A stretch of DNA of 64,000 nucleotides from Dysgonomonas sp. PF1-14 (GCF_029892965.1 NZ_JARXWN010000001.1:372001-436000); one strand, 5' to 3'; counted from the stretch's first letter, positions 47,554-57,709 are shown. Program-made: numbers and translations. Notes: a model not told the origin generated them from the sequence alone.

Positions 47554-48267
47554 TTATTTAGCTCCGCCTGCTTTAAGCAGAGTAGCCTCTTCTATATATT
47601 TATCAGCTTCCATAGCTATCGGAGAATTCATATACTGATTTTTGATAGTCGTGAAAACTTCGATCACTTTGTCATAATCACCTTGATCTCTGTATATAAG
47701 TCCTGCCTTTTTGTAAAAAATAGGGCTTTGAACTGAATTGTCTACACCTTTTGCAGCTTTGATAAAGTAACTAACGGCGTCCTGTGATTTGCCTGTATTG
47801 TCGAGGCAGTCTCCTATAGTACCGTTTACCAGTTGCGATACGACTTCGTCCTTACCGCTATAGCTTTTCAGGAGCTCCAGTGCTTTATCGTATTTGCCCA
47901 TGTTGGCATAACTGATGCCTGCATATAGTTTCGCAAGATTACCCGCTTTGGTAGAACTGTATTCGCTGATAACAGATTCGAATCCGTTATAACCTTTTCC
48001 GTCACCGTTTATAGCTATAGAGTCTTGTCCCATTCTATAATATAGTTCTCCTTTGAAAAGAGCGATCTGTGCTTCTTCGTTCTTCGGTTCTACGTAGAAA
48101 CGCTGGTATGCAAGATAACCGCATACAACCAATACTAGCACTCCGATCCCTATCAGTAGTTGCTTTTGATATTTTTCGATGAAGTTTTCAGAAGTATGAA
48201 CGGCCTCGTCTATTTTTTCCCATTCTTTCTCTTCGCGTAATTCGGCTTGTTTCTTTTTAGAAGACAT
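47554..48267 (-). CDS. YfgM-like membrane-anchored TPR protein
   Basis: A 237-residue protein: charged cytoplasmic N-terminus (SSKKKQAELREEKEW), one membrane helix (LLIGIGVLVLVVCGYLAY, about 37-54), then a periplasmic TPR-type helical domain (AKLYAGISYANMGKYDKALELL, FYKKAGLIYRDQGDYDKVIEVF). Topology and length match YfgM/TPR_21 proteins, which associate with the Sec translocon and periplasmic chaperones. The C-terminal 30 residues are a last helix. It has its own terminator; a -7-like TATTTTTG lies at 48319-48312. Confidence 0.8.
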   Translation of the reverse strand: MSSKKKQAELREEKEWEKIDEAVHTSENFIEKYQKQLLIGIGVLVLVVCGYLAYQRFYVEPKNEEAQIALFKGELYYRMGQDSIAINGDGKGYNGFESVISEYSSTKAGNLAKLYAGISYANMGKYDKALELLKSYSGKDEVVSQLVNGTIGDCLDNTGKSQDAVSYFIKAAKGVDNSVQSPIFYKKAGLIYRDQGDYDKVIEVFTTIKNQYMNSPIAMEADKYIEEATLLKAGGAK

Positions 48268-48360
48268 CGTATTATAAATTATATTTTTATTATTCTCGAA
48301 ATTAGCAGCGACAAAAATAGCTGTTTTATCCTTATAAATAAAATCTTAGCTGTATTTTTT

Positions 48361-49638
48361 TTATTCGGTATAAAATTTAACGAGTTGTTCTATGGCTCTT
48401 TGGCATACAGGACAAAAATCTTTACATGTGTTTGTCTTCATTCTGCAATCTACAGCCGGACGGTATATCCCTTTCGATGAATAGCCTGCCCCTTCATACA
48501 CACCTACTTTGTACTGGCCTGCCGATTTTATATCTGTCGGTATCGGGGTGTCGGGCAGAAGCATATTTTTCCATTTGGCAAAGAAGTTGGTAAGGGTGGT
48601 AATATTCGGCTCCCACGGCTCTACGGTAAGTGGATATGTGTCGCTGAACGTATCGTTCTCGTAATAATATTCGTCAGCCAATCCGGCAAAACTATGTCCG
48701 AATTCATGTACTACCACCGGTTTGAAATTGGGGTGTCCTGTTGTGGTCAGCGTGTAGGCATTGAAAATACCTCCGCCTCCGTACACATCAGTATTGGCAA
48801 GTATTATAATATGTGCGTATGGGATGCCTGCAATTGCATTGTGTATATCCTTTACATTCGTTGTTGTCAGGTATCTGTCGGAATAGAATGTATCGAAGTG
48901 TGAACCAAAAACGGTTTTCTGCCATTTATTTTCTCTGGGAACGCTTACACCCGAATTCTCGGATACAGTCTCTACCGCATAGAAATTAAATTTCTCTTTC
49001 ATCGTGTTGAACGGGCTGTGCGCCAGTATTGCCTGACAGGCTACAGCAGCATGCTCTCTGAATTTCTTCATTTCGTCAGCCGTATATCCTTCAGCGATGA
49101 TGGCTACATTTACGCATTTGTCGATAGTCCCACCTTGATGGATGGCTGTATAAGCAGGTACATGTTCCAGCCCTGCTTTTTTTATCAGTATATCAGTTGG
49201 GTCTACCGTATGTTTTATTGCAGAAATATATTCTCCATGCTTGTTTCGCAGGCTTACTTCTATTACTACCTTGCTTTTAGGGTATGGCAACAGGTAAGAA
49301 TTTTCGAAACTCTTTCTTACCGTTTTAGCTTCGTCGGTGGTCTGCCACTCCTGAAACAGAGTACTGAACGCATCGGCATAAATACACTTGCCGCTTTGTG
49401 CATCCATCATCTTTATTTGTCCGTTGCCGCCCCGCAGCACCTCCGGCAGGTTGTGCCTTCGTCCTGCCCACAGGGGTAACTGGTTCAGTTGGTCTAAAGC
49501 GATCGATTGCGACTCGTTGCCACCCGAGAAGATATAATCGACACGTAATGTTTTGTCGATAAAGTATTCATCATATTCCTGAGCATTCGCAGACAATGCA
49601 CAAAGGAATACTGAAAAGATAAGCAGGATGTGTCTCAT
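48361..49638 (-). CDS. Secreted M64-family (IgA-type) metallopeptidase
   Basis: A 425-residue secreted protein (signal MRHILLIFSVFLCALSANAQ). An N-terminal M64_N-like beta domain (about 22-140) precedes the peptidase domain with the zinc motif HEFGHSFAGLADEY (HEFGH at 311-315, and the third ligand Asp in the metzincin-like position). Vicinal cysteines lie at the C-terminus (MKTNTCKDFCPVCQRAIE). M64 is the family of Clostridium ramosum IgA protease; most members have unknown substrates, so IgA cleavage should not be assumed. A -7-like TATCTTTG lies at 49770-49763. Confidence 0.88.
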   Translation of the reverse strand: MRHILLIFSVFLCALSANAQEYDEYFIDKTLRVDYIFSGGNESQSIALDQLNQLPLWAGRRHNLPEVLRGGNGQIKMMDAQSGKCIYADAFSTLFQEWQTTDEAKTVRKSFENSYLLPYPKSKVVIEVSLRNKHGEYISAIKHTVDPTDILIKKAGLEHVPAYTAIHQGGTIDKCVNVAIIAEGYTADEMKKFREHAAVACQAILAHSPFNTMKEKFNFYAVETVSENSGVSVPRENKWQKTVFGSHFDTFYSDRYLTTTNVKDIHNAIAGIPYAHIIILANTDVYGGGGIFNAYTLTTTGHPNFKPVVVHEFGHSFAGLADEYYYENDTFSDTYPLTVEPWEPNITTLTNFFAKWKNMLLPDTPIPTDIKSAGQYKVGVYEGAGYSSKGIYRPAVDCRMKTNTCKDFCPVCQRAIEQLVKFYTE

Positions 49639-49762
49639 TTCTGTATGATGTTGGTTTCTACAAGGTTTCTCTCTTTCTGAGATCTTTTTTATAAATCTTT
49701 AAGTATTTATAGGCTTTCGGATATGTTTATTCTACAGAAAGATTCGTTTAGGTTACTATTGA

Positions 49763-49770
49763 CAAAGATA
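49763..49770 (-). promoter_or_regulatory. Putative -7 box of the M64 peptidase gene
   Basis: On the minus strand this reads TATCTTTG. A TTTG (49796-49793) lies 22 bp upstream, slightly beyond the usual 19-21 bp spacing. Confidence 0.5.
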
Positions 49771-49888
49771 AAAAATAAATGGAAAGTTCGGGCAAAACAG
49801 GTCTATAGTTAAGCTTTGTAGATGGCTATAATATTAAAAATTTATACTTTTTTTGATTTTTCATATTATGCTTTCATGTTTAATTGAT

Positions 49889-49896
49889 TAGCTTTG
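49889..49896 (+). promoter_or_regulatory. Putative -7 box of the lptD-like gene
   Basis: TAGCTTTG followed by CATCC matches the Bacteroidota -7 box, 33 bp before the ATG at 49929. The -33 position is not conserved. Confidence 0.45.
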
Positions 49897-49928
49897 CATC
49901 CGAATACACTAGCAAGAGCTCTTAGTAG

Positions 49929-52730
49929 ATGAGAAAAATTCGCATCTTAACATATATATTTGTGTGTATATTGTTCTCTGTGCCCTTCTGGGGCGCGCAA
50001 TATGCCCGCATAGCCCATATAGATATGCCTCCCGTCTATGGCAGCGATACACTTCCACCCATCGATCCAATAGGGTTGGATTCGCTAGGCTTTCCGCCCG
50101 ATTCGCTTGCTATAGGGCGCGACTCGCTAAAGCTGTCTACAGACTCACTTCCCGCCGATACAACAAGAAAAAAAGATGCACTGGATGCCATTGTAGACTA
50201 CAATGCCAACGATTCCATCGTACTCACTGCCGATAAGTGGGGTTACCTGTATGGAGATGCCAATGTGTCTTATACCAATATAAAGCTGAAAGGTGAAAAG
50301 GTATATATGAATATGGACAGCAGCCTCGTATATGCTACTTACGGGCTCGACTCTATCGGTAAAGAATTCGGATTCCCTGTGTTTTCCGACGGAGGTACGG
50401 ATTACGAATCGAAAACGATGAAGTACAACTTCAAAACCAAAAAAGGATATATTACAAATGTAGTGACCACTCAGGGCGAAGGTTACGTGGTGGCAGGACG
50501 CGCGAAAAAGAACGAAGACAATTCCTTCTTTATGCTCGATGGTAAATACACTACCTGCGACGATCACGAGCACCCGCACTTCTATCTGGCTCTGACAAAA
50601 GCAAAAGTAAAACCCAAGAAGAATATAGTGACCGGACCTGCCTATCTGGTGATAGAAGACCTGCCTATTCCGTTCATCGGGTTGCCGTTCGGGTTTTTCC
50701 CTTTTTCGGAGAAATATTCGTCAGGGGTGATCATGCCTTCCTACGGTGATGAAATGGACAGAGGGTTCAACCTGCACGATGGAGGGTACTATTTTGCAAT
50801 AAATGATAATATCGACTTGGCTCTTACCGGAGATATTTACACAAAAGGTTCATGGGGTCTGAAAGCTCAATCCAATTACCGCAAGCGCTATAAATATTCC
50901 GGAGGGTTCAATGTCAATTACCTTGTGAACAAATTCGGGGAAAAAGGGATCGACTATTCGGTAAGTAAAGACCTTGCTATCAACTGGACACATAGCCAAG
51001 ATCCGAAAGCAAATATGTTCAGGACACTTTCGGCCAGTGTGAACTTCTCTACAAGCTCGTATAATGTAAATAGTCTCGATAACAAATATGTACCTCGCGG
51101 AACCGAGAATACCAAGAGTTCCAGTGTCAGCCTTACTCAGAAGATACCGAATACGGCCTGGAGTATCTCAGCCTCTATGAATGTGGCTCAGCGAAGTGCC
51201 GACTCTACTATCTCGCTTACATTACCTGATCTTACTGTGACTATGTCACGTATCTATCCGTTCAAACGGAAAGAGATGGCAGGTTCGGAGCGTTGGTATG
51301 AGAAAATCAATATGTCATATACCGGTAACTTCAAAAACAGTATTCAGACAAAAGAAAACCTGCTGTTCAAGTCGAATCTTAAGAAAGACTGGAACAATGC
51401 GATGAAGCATTCGATTCCGGTGTCGGCCACTTTCAGTGCGCTGAACTACCTGAATATAACACCGTCTTTCAGCTATACAGAACGCTGGTACACCCGCCGT
51501 ATCGAAAAGCAATACGATCCGGTAACACGTTCCCATGTATCGCTGCCCGGAGATACCACCTATTCGTTCAAGCGTGTTTACGATTTCAATGCACAGTTGA
51601 GCTTCCAGACGAAGCTCTATGGTTTTTATAAGCCGCTATTCATCAAAGGTGTCGATATACGCCATGTATTCACTCCGAGTATAAGCCTGAGTTATGCACC
51701 CGACTTTAGTAGTTCGCGTTTCGGCTTTTACGAACGCTATAACTATATAGATGCACAAGGTAATAGTCAGGAATATACTTATTCACCTTACGAGCGGGGG
51801 ATGTTCGGTACAGCGCCTTCGGGAGCACAAGGAATGGTTACGTTCAGCTTCGAGAACAATCTGGAAATGAAAGTTCCTTCACAAAGTGATTCTACAGGCT
51901 ATAAGAAAATAAGCCTTATAGATAATCTAAGCATTAATTTCAGTCATAATATGATGGCCGACTCCCTCAAGTGGAGTGATATAGCCACCAATATCCGCCT
52001 CAAGTTCAGTAAATCTTTTGTGGTAAATATCGGGGCGGCGTTCGATCCGTATCTGTACAGGAGAGATAAGTATGGTGTAACAAGGAAGGTAGATGAATTG
52101 CGTATTTCCAATGGTCGCGGTTTCGGCCGTCTGAAAAGTACAGGATATAGCATTTCCCCTTCCATTGACCAAGATACCTTCAAAAAATGGTTCGGCAAGG
52201 ACAAGGATGGCGAAAAGAAAAAAGATAGCGATGGGCATGGAGATCTTCATGCTAATGAAACCGGAGAGGGGGAAGGCGAGGGCAGAAAGAGCCTGCTCGA
52301 AGGCAAAAAAGACGATAACGAATATGATGAAGACGGGTATGTAAAAAATGAGATAAAATGGAATCTCGGTTTCAATTTCTCGATGAACTATTCATGGGAT
52401 ACCAGTCGCGACCCAAAAGAAGGGAAAGACGGATATGTAGAATACCGGGGGCGGATAACCAAAACATTCGGCTTCAACGGTAACATACAGCCTACTAAGA
52501 ACTGGAATTTCAATTTCAATGCCACGTATGATTTCGATGCCAAAAAGATTGCTTATATGACACTCAATCTTACCCGCAATCTGCACTGTTGGTCTATATC
52601 GGCCAATGTGAATCCGATAGGTATGTATAAATCTTACTATGTATCGTTACGTGCCAGTTCATCACTGCTGCAAGACCTGAAATACGAGCAGCGCGGACGC
52701 AACTCATCCTACGATCCTAACTGGGATTAA
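49929..52730 (+). CDS. LptD-like outer-membrane LPS assembly protein
   Basis: A 933-residue protein (signal about 1-24, then a Ser/Asp/Leu-repetitive stretch with DSL at several positions: GLDSLGF, PDSLAI, RDSLKL, TDSLPA). An OstA/LptA-type N-domain (about 65-270, LTADKWGYLYGDANVSYTN) is followed by the LptD barrel starting with LPIPFIGLPFGFFPFSEKYSSGVIMPSYGD, a diagnostic block split here by the strand order. The barrel continues to the C-terminus with many amphipathic strands. An acidic insertion (DKDGEKKKDSDGHGDLHANE, about 758-777) lies in an extracellular loop. It inserts LPS/LOS into the outer leaflet with an LptA-like partner, here probably the OstA-like protein at 38492. The gene is alone on its strand. 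Confidence 0.88.
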   Translation: MRKIRILTYIFVCILFSVPFWGAQYARIAHIDMPPVYGSDTLPPIDPIGLDSLGFPPDSLAIGRDSLKLSTDSLPADTTRKKDALDAIVDYNANDSIVLTADKWGYLYGDANVSYTNIKLKGEKVYMNMDSSLVYATYGLDSIGKEFGFPVFSDGGTDYESKTMKYNFKTKKGYITNVVTTQGEGYVVAGRAKKNEDNSFFMLDGKYTTCDDHEHPHFYLALTKAKVKPKKNIVTGPAYLVIEDLPIPFIGLPFGFFPFSEKYSSGVIMPSYGDEMDRGFNLHDGGYYFAINDNIDLALTGDIYTKGSWGLKAQSNYRKRYKYSGGFNVNYLVNKFGEKGIDYSVSKDLAINWTHSQDPKANMFRTLSASVNFSTSSYNVNSLDNKYVPRGTENTKSSSVSLTQKIPNTAWSISASMNVAQRSADSTISLTLPDLTVTMSRIYPFKRKEMAGSERWYEKINMSYTGNFKNSIQTKENLLFKSNLKKDWNNAMKHSIPVSATFSALNYLNITPSFSYTERWYTRRIEKQYDPVTRSHVSLPGDTTYSFKRVYDFNAQLSFQTKLYGFYKPLFIKGVDIRHVFTPSISLSYAPDFSSSRFGFYERYNYIDAQGNSQEYTYSPYERGMFGTAPSGAQGMVTFSFENNLEMKVPSQSDSTGYKKISLIDNLSINFSHNMMADSLKWSDIATNIRLKFSKSFVVNIGAAFDPYLYRRDKYGVTRKVDELRISNGRGFGRLKSTGYSISPSIDQDTFKKWFGKDKDGEKKKDSDGHGDLHANETGEGEGEGRKSLLEGKKDDNEYDEDGYVKNEIKWNLGFNFSMNYSWDTSRDPKEGKDGYVEYRGRITKTFGFNGNIQPTKNWNFNFNATYDFDAKKIAYMTLNLTRNLHCWSISANVNPIGMYKSYYVSLRASSSLLQDLKYEQRGRNSSYDPNWD

Positions 52731-52731
52731 T

Positions 52732-53241
52732 CTATCGAAAAGATTGTTCTGCCAGCTTCTTATGTAGGTCGGACTGATAATTTTCCATCATTTTACCAAT
52801 GTCGAAAAACAGATACGAGAGAGTCTTTACAAAAGGATTCTTAATGTAGATATGTTCTGTTGCAATAAAGAGAGTTTTGTTATTGCCTGCATCTTTAAAC
52901 TCGGCAGTCCAATATCCGGTCAATATATTACTTTCCATGTAGAAGGAGTAGAATGAATGTGGAGTCTTTTCTCCTGTTCGAAATTTTATGATGCTGCCGT
53001 CTTTTGTTGTTTCCTCCCATATTTCAATCTCATCCTTTTGTTCCAGTATTTTCAGGTCTTTCAGATCATTGCGGTAGTGCCAGTCCCGATTGTTTGTAAC
53101 AGTATTGTAGACCTTCTCGGCAGAAGCGTTAAATAAGGTTTGGCGGCTTTCTGTTCTTTCTTTTGGTAATAATAGTCCGATAATGAAAATAATGAGAGCT
53201 AAAGATGCCATTATCAGTAGGGTGTATTTCAGCATATCCAT
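52732..53241 (-). CDS. SRPBCC-fold protein with N-terminal membrane helix
   Basis: A 169-residue protein with one N-terminal membrane segment (TLLIMASLALIIFIIGLLL) and a START/Bet v1-like (SRPBCC) domain: TLFNASAEKVYNTVTNNRDW at the start, GYWTAEFKDAGNNKTLFIATE in the middle, and a long C-terminal helix (LSYLFFDIGKMMENYQSDLHKKL). The family binds hydrophobic ligands; the ligand is unknown here. It converges on the lptD-like gene with one base between stops and no terminator. A -7-like TATCTTTG lies at 53279-53272. Confidence 0.8.
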   Translation of the reverse strand: MDMLKYTLLIMASLALIIFIIGLLLPKERTESRQTLFNASAEKVYNTVTNNRDWHYRNDLKDLKILEQKDEIEIWEETTKDGSIIKFRTGEKTPHSFYSFYMESNILTGYWTAEFKDAGNNKTLFIATEHIYIKNPFVKTLSYLFFDIGKMMENYQSDLHKKLAEQSFR

Positions 53242-53399
53242 GATTTTCGATGTTATTTATATTTAGGCTATCAAAGATAGTGTTATATTTCTTAAGGCTG
53301 TAGTCTTTCTCAAAACCCTAATTTTTTATTCAATGATAATAATTTCTAAAGAAAACTCGTAACTTGCATCCATTGTAATATTTAAACTTAAAGATAGAT

Positions 53400-56075
53400 A
53401 TGAAAACAATGTCTTTCTGCTTTGCCGTAATTCTTCTTATGGCTTTCTTCATCGTTTCGTGTAGCCCGACCGAAACACATTTCCTCAAAGATGAAAAATA
53501 CAGGACACAGGTACATGAGCAATTCCTCAAACGAAAGGATATAGCCGTAGGGCGTAGCCAGCAATTGTTTTCGGTGCTTGATAAAGAGGGATTGACTGTC
53601 GAACAGCGCGAAGCACTCGAATTTCTCTACGCATATATGCCATTGTCCGATCTTGCCGATTACGATGGAGAGTATTTTCTCGGACAGGTGGATGCTGCAT
53701 TCAGGGCACGCGATTATTTCTCTTGGGGCAGAGATATTCCCGATGATATATTCCGTCATTTTGTACTCGTTTACCGTGTAAATAATGAAAATCTTGATAC
53801 TGCGCGACAGGTATTCTTCGATGAACTGAAAGACCGCGTAAAAGGTCTTACAATGGAACAGGCTGTGCTCGAAGTCAATCACTGGTGCCACGAGAAAGTC
53901 ACTTACAGAGGTACAGACGGACGCACATCGTCACCATTGGCTTTGATGAAAACATCGTGGGGACGTTGTGGCGAAGAGTCTACATTTACTACAGCAGCTT
54001 TGCGCGCAGTGGGTATTCCTGCCCGCCAGTGCTATACACCGCGTTGGGTGCATACCGACGATAACCATGCGTGGGTAGAAGTATGGGTAGATGGCAAGTG
54101 GCACTATATAGGTGCCTGTGAACCCGATGCCGAGCTGGATGTTGCATGGTTTTCAGCACCTGTGAAACGCGCGATGATGGTACATACAAATGTATTCGGG
54201 CAATATAATGGCCCTGAGGAAAAGAATGTGCAAACCGAACTGTATTCGGTAATCAATCTGCTGCCCAATTATACTGAGACGAGAAATCTGAAAGTAACAG
54301 TAACAGATGAGGAAGGCAAACCGATGGAAGGCGCTACGGTGAAATTCAATGTATATAATTATGCGGAGTTTTATCCGATAGCAACCGGTACGACTGCTGC
54401 CGATGGCATAGCCTCAATTATTACAGGTATGGGTGATGTATTCGTTTGGGCGAATAAGGATAATATTTACGGTTATGCTAAATCAACTCCTGACAATGGT
54501 GATTTGACCATTAAACTGAATAAAACACAAGTTGAGGCTCTCGAAGAAGGAATCATAATGACCACACCGATAGAGCAAACAATAAAAGAGTTGCCTGCCG
54601 AAAAGATAGCTGAGAATGCGAAGCGTCTGGCTCATGAAGACTCCATTCGCAATGCTTATATGGCTACTTTTATTGCAGAAGCCGATGCACGCAAATTTGC
54701 GACGGAAAACAATCTGAATCCGGACAAGGTATGGGATTATCTGTACCGATCGCAAGGTAACTGGCAGGATATACAGATGTTTCTGAAAGAGAAAAAAGAT
54801 AATGCTTATCTGTATGTTTTTATGGAATCACTCAAAGATAAAGATTTGCGTGATACACCTTACGAATATTTGTCCGATCATCTGGTACAAGGAGACGGAA
54901 TAAACTTTAATGCTATCACAAATCATCATATCCGCTATGCCCAGAATGTTTTTTCACCACGTATTGCACTCGAACTGATACGCCCTTGGCGCGGTTTTTT
55001 CAAAACAGAATTATCGGAAGACTTTGTGAATAAATCGAGGAGTGACATACAGTATGTTATAGCTTATGTGCGCGATAATATAAAAGTTGATGATAGTCAG
55101 AACTATTTTAAATGTCCTATTTCACCACAGGGTGTGTACGAATTGAAGATCGCCGACAGGCAATCGCGCGATATATTCTTTGTAGCCCTCTGCCGTTCGA
55201 TGGATATACTTACCCGCATAGATGCCGTAACAGGACGTCCGCAATACCTGAGAGCAGAAGACGGCCTGTGGACAGATGTTTACTTTGAGCCGCAAGCCGA
55301 AGAAAAGCCGAAAGGAACCATCACATTTACCAACGCGGCAGGCAATATCGTAAAACCGGGCTATTACACACATTTTACAATCGCCCGTTTCGATAAAGGT
55401 GATTATGTAACACTCGATTACGAGAACGAGATTAAGAGCCTTCCTGTGAAGGTTTCGGTAGATGCAGGCTATTATCGCCTGATGACCGGAAGCAGAGCGA
55501 ATGATGGCTCGGTAACAATAGAGACACGTTGTTTTGAAGTAAAAGAGAAAAGCCAGACGGCTATTGAGATAAAGTTGCCTAAAGTGGATAAAGGAATACA
55601 GGTGCAGGGAATTGTAGACCCGAATACAATAGTCACATTGAATGATGGTAGTAAGAAAACTCTGAAAGAGCTAACCAACAAAAAAGGCTTGGTTATCTGC
55701 TTTGCCGATCCCGATAAAGAGCCGACCAAACATATACTGCAAGATATTCCGGCAGAACAAAGCTTTTTGGAAGAATGGGGCGGGGGAGTGCTGTTTGCCA
55801 TTCCTGACGATAAAGTGAGCAAGGCATTCGATGCTTCTGTCTTTAAGGGACTGCCGAAACAGTCGGTTTGGATGACTGACGACAAACGTGTCCTGTTGAA
55901 TGCTGTAGCAGGAGCATTGCAGATAGAATTCTCGAACAACTTCCCTTTGGTAATTTATCTGTCTACCAATGGTGGTATTTTGTACTCATCGCAAGGCTAC
56001 CGTATTGGTATAGGAGAAGATATAGTGAGAACGGTGATGGAAGAAATGGAGACAAAAAGAATGTTGGTGGAATAG
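53400..56075 (+). CDS. Transglutaminase-like lipoprotein with carboxypeptidase-regulatory-like domain
   Basis: An 891-residue SPII lipoprotein (MKTMSFCFAVILLMAFFIVSC, Cys21). Residues about 125-260 are a transglutaminase-like protease domain with the full triad: Cys190 (WGRCGEES), His223 (DDNHAWVEVW) and Asp243 (CEPDAELD). Residues about 295-375 form a Cna-B/carboxypeptidase-regulatory beta domain (LKVTVTDEEGKPMEGATVKF). The rest is helical and then a beta-rich tail with thioredoxin-like order (GLVICFADPDKEPT). The triad is complete, so it is likely active as a protease or amidase at the cell surface. Its substrate is unknown. It is alone on its strand, with its own terminator downstream. Confidence 0.85.
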   Translation: MKTMSFCFAVILLMAFFIVSCSPTETHFLKDEKYRTQVHEQFLKRKDIAVGRSQQLFSVLDKEGLTVEQREALEFLYAYMPLSDLADYDGEYFLGQVDAAFRARDYFSWGRDIPDDIFRHFVLVYRVNNENLDTARQVFFDELKDRVKGLTMEQAVLEVNHWCHEKVTYRGTDGRTSSPLALMKTSWGRCGEESTFTTAALRAVGIPARQCYTPRWVHTDDNHAWVEVWVDGKWHYIGACEPDAELDVAWFSAPVKRAMMVHTNVFGQYNGPEEKNVQTELYSVINLLPNYTETRNLKVTVTDEEGKPMEGATVKFNVYNYAEFYPIATGTTAADGIASIITGMGDVFVWANKDNIYGYAKSTPDNGDLTIKLNKTQVEALEEGIIMTTPIEQTIKELPAEKIAENAKRLAHEDSIRNAYMATFIAEADARKFATENNLNPDKVWDYLYRSQGNWQDIQMFLKEKKDNAYLYVFMESLKDKDLRDTPYEYLSDHLVQGDGINFNAITNHHIRYAQNVFSPRIALELIRPWRGFFKTELSEDFVNKSRSDIQYVIAYVRDNIKVDDSQNYFKCPISPQGVYELKIADRQSRDIFFVALCRSMDILTRIDAVTGRPQYLRAEDGLWTDVYFEPQAEEKPKGTITFTNAAGNIVKPGYYTHFTIARFDKGDYVTLDYENEIKSLPVKVSVDAGYYRLMTGSRANDGSVTIETRCFEVKEKSQTAIEIKLPKVDKGIQVQGIVDPNTIVTLNDGSKKTLKELTNKKGLVICFADPDKEPTKHILQDIPAEQSFLEEWGGGVLFAIPDDKVSKAFDASVFKGLPKQSVWMTDDKRVLLNAVAGALQIEFSNNFPLVIYLSTNGGILYSSQGYRIGIGEDIVRTVMEEMETKRMLVE

Positions 56076-56095
56076 CCTTCTGAGTAGGTAAAACA

Positions 56096-56124
56096 AAAAA
56101 GACAGCCTTAAAAGCTGTCTTTTT
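56096..56124. terminator. Bidirectional intrinsic terminator
   Basis: AAAAAGACAGC-CTTAAAA-GCTGTCTTTTT, T-rich on both strands, between the converging transglutaminase gene and sufB. Confidence 0.88.
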
Positions 56125-56148
56125 CTACATTATAATAATAAAGATTAA

Positions 56149-57606
56149 TTAACCTACACTACCTTCCAGGCTTATTTGCAATAGTTTTTGCGCTTCTACG
56201 GCAAATTCCATCGGGAGGTTCTGCATTACTTCTTTTGCATATCCGTTTACGATAAGCCCTACGGCTTCTTCTGTACCGATACCACGCTGATTGCAGTAAA
56301 GTATCTGGTCTTCGCTGATTTTCGAAGTGGTAGCCTCATGCTCTATGATGGCTGTCGGATTGGCTATGTCGGAATATGGGAACGTATGTGCTCCGCACTT
56401 GTCGCCCAGCAGCAAGCTGTCGCATTGTGAGTGGTTACGTGCTCCTTCAGCTTTCGGGGATACTTTTACGAGCCCGCGATACGAGTTTTGGCTGAATCCT
56501 GCCGAGATACCTTTCGATACGATACGGCTCTTGGTATTTTTACCGATGTGTACCATTTTGGTACCCGTATCGGCCTGTTGATAATTGTTCGTTACAGCCA
56601 CCGAATAGAATTCACCGATAGAATTGTCTCCGGCAAGTATGCACGAAGGATATTTCCATGTAATTGCCGATCCTGTTTCTACCTGTGTCCATGAAATTTT
56701 TGAGCCGTTGCCTTTACACAGTCCGCGTTTAGTCACGAAGTTGTAGATACCTCCTTTTCCTTCTTTATCGCCCGGATACCAGTTCTGAACGGTCGAGTAT
56801 TTTACTTCGGCGTGGTCGAGTGCAATAATTTCCACGATGGCGGCATGCAACTGGTTTTCGTCACGCATAGGTGCAGTACAGCCTTCGAGGTAACTTACAT
56901 AAGCATTGTCATCGGCAACGATCAGCGTGCGTTCAAACTGTCCTGTATTTGCCGCGTTGATACGGAAATAAGTAGACAATTCCATCGGGCAACGTACGCC
57001 CTTAGGAATGTAAACGAACGATCCGTCACTGAACACAGCAGAGTTAAGCGCCCCAAAATAATTGTCGCGGTAAGGCACTACCGATCCCAGATATTTCTTC
57101 ACCAGTTCGGGATGCTCCTGTACTGCCTCGCTGAACGAACAGAATATAATGCCTTTTTCGGAAAGCACTTCTTTAAATGTTGTTTTCACTGAAACACTAT
57201 CTACTACCGCATCCACAGCCATATTTTGCACACCTGCCAGTATTTCACGTTCGTGAAGAGGCACGCCCAGTTTGTCGAATGTTTTCAGCAATTCGGGATC
57301 TACTTCATCAAGGCTCTTAGGGCCGTCTTTTTTCTTCGGTGCAGCATAATAGCTGATACTCTGGTAGTCTATTTCCGGTATATTCAGGTGTGCCCATTGC
57401 GGGGTTTCCATCGTCAGCCAGTGACGATATGCTTTCAATCTGAATTCCAGCAGCCATTCCGGTTCGTTCTTTTTTGCCGAGATAAGGCGCACAACGTCCT
57501 CATTCAGCCCGATCGGAATAACCTCTGTATCAATGTCTGTTACAAACCCGTATTTATAATCACCGGTGGTAACATCTTCTAAAATTTTATCTTGAGTTTC
57601 CTGCAT
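56149..57606 (-). CDS. sufB: Fe-S cluster assembly scaffold protein SufB
   Basis: SufB is the scaffold of the SUF iron-sulphur cluster pathway and works in the SufBC2D complex. The 485-residue protein shows family blocks: [38 protein letters not shown], the beta-helix core with [23 protein letters not shown] (split by the strand at AAIVE), and [19 protein letters not shown] with [22 protein letters not shown] near the C-terminus. It is complete. sufC, sufD and sufS are not adjacent here, unlike the common operon; see the finding. A -7 box is at 57717-57710. Confidence 0.96.
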   Translation of the reverse strand: MQETQDKILEDVTTGDYKYGFVTDIDTEVIPIGLNEDVVRLISAKKNEPEWLLEFRLKAYRHWLTMETPQWAHLNIPEIDYQSISYYAAPKKKDGPKSLDEVDPELLKTFDKLGVPLHEREILAGVQNMAVDAVVDSVSVKTTFKEVLSEKGIIFCSFSEAVQEHPELVKKYLGSVVPYRDNYFGALNSAVFSDGSFVYIPKGVRCPMELSTYFRINAANTGQFERTLIVADDNAYVSYLEGCTAPMRDENQLHAAIVEIIALDHAEVKYSTVQNWYPGDKEGKGGIYNFVTKRGLCKGNGSKISWTQVETGSAITWKYPSCILAGDNSIGEFYSVAVTNNYQQADTGTKMVHIGKNTKSRIVSKGISAGFSQNSYRGLVKVSPKAEGARNHSQCDSLLLGDKCGAHTFPYSDIANPTAIIEHEATTSKISEDQILYCNQRGIGTEEAVGLIVNGYAKEVMQNLPMEFAVEAQKLLQISLEGSVG

Positions 57607-57616
57607 TTTGTTTATT

Positions 57617-57700
57617 AGTTACGAGTTACAAAGTTACGAGTTACAGTCACTTTCGCTTATAGGGCGGCATTGTTGACTGTTAACTGCTAACTGTTGACTG
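57617..57700. repeat. Short repeats in the sufB leader
   Basis: AGTTACGAGTTAC occurs twice (57617-57629 and 57632-57644). Just upstream in the minus-strand sense, a run of TTGACTG/TTAACTG/CTAACTG/TTGACTG variants fills 57673-57700. Both lie between the presumed sufB promoter and its start codon. They may be slippage repeats; no specific role is known. Confidence 0.55.
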
Positions 57701-57709
57701 ATTGCGCTG

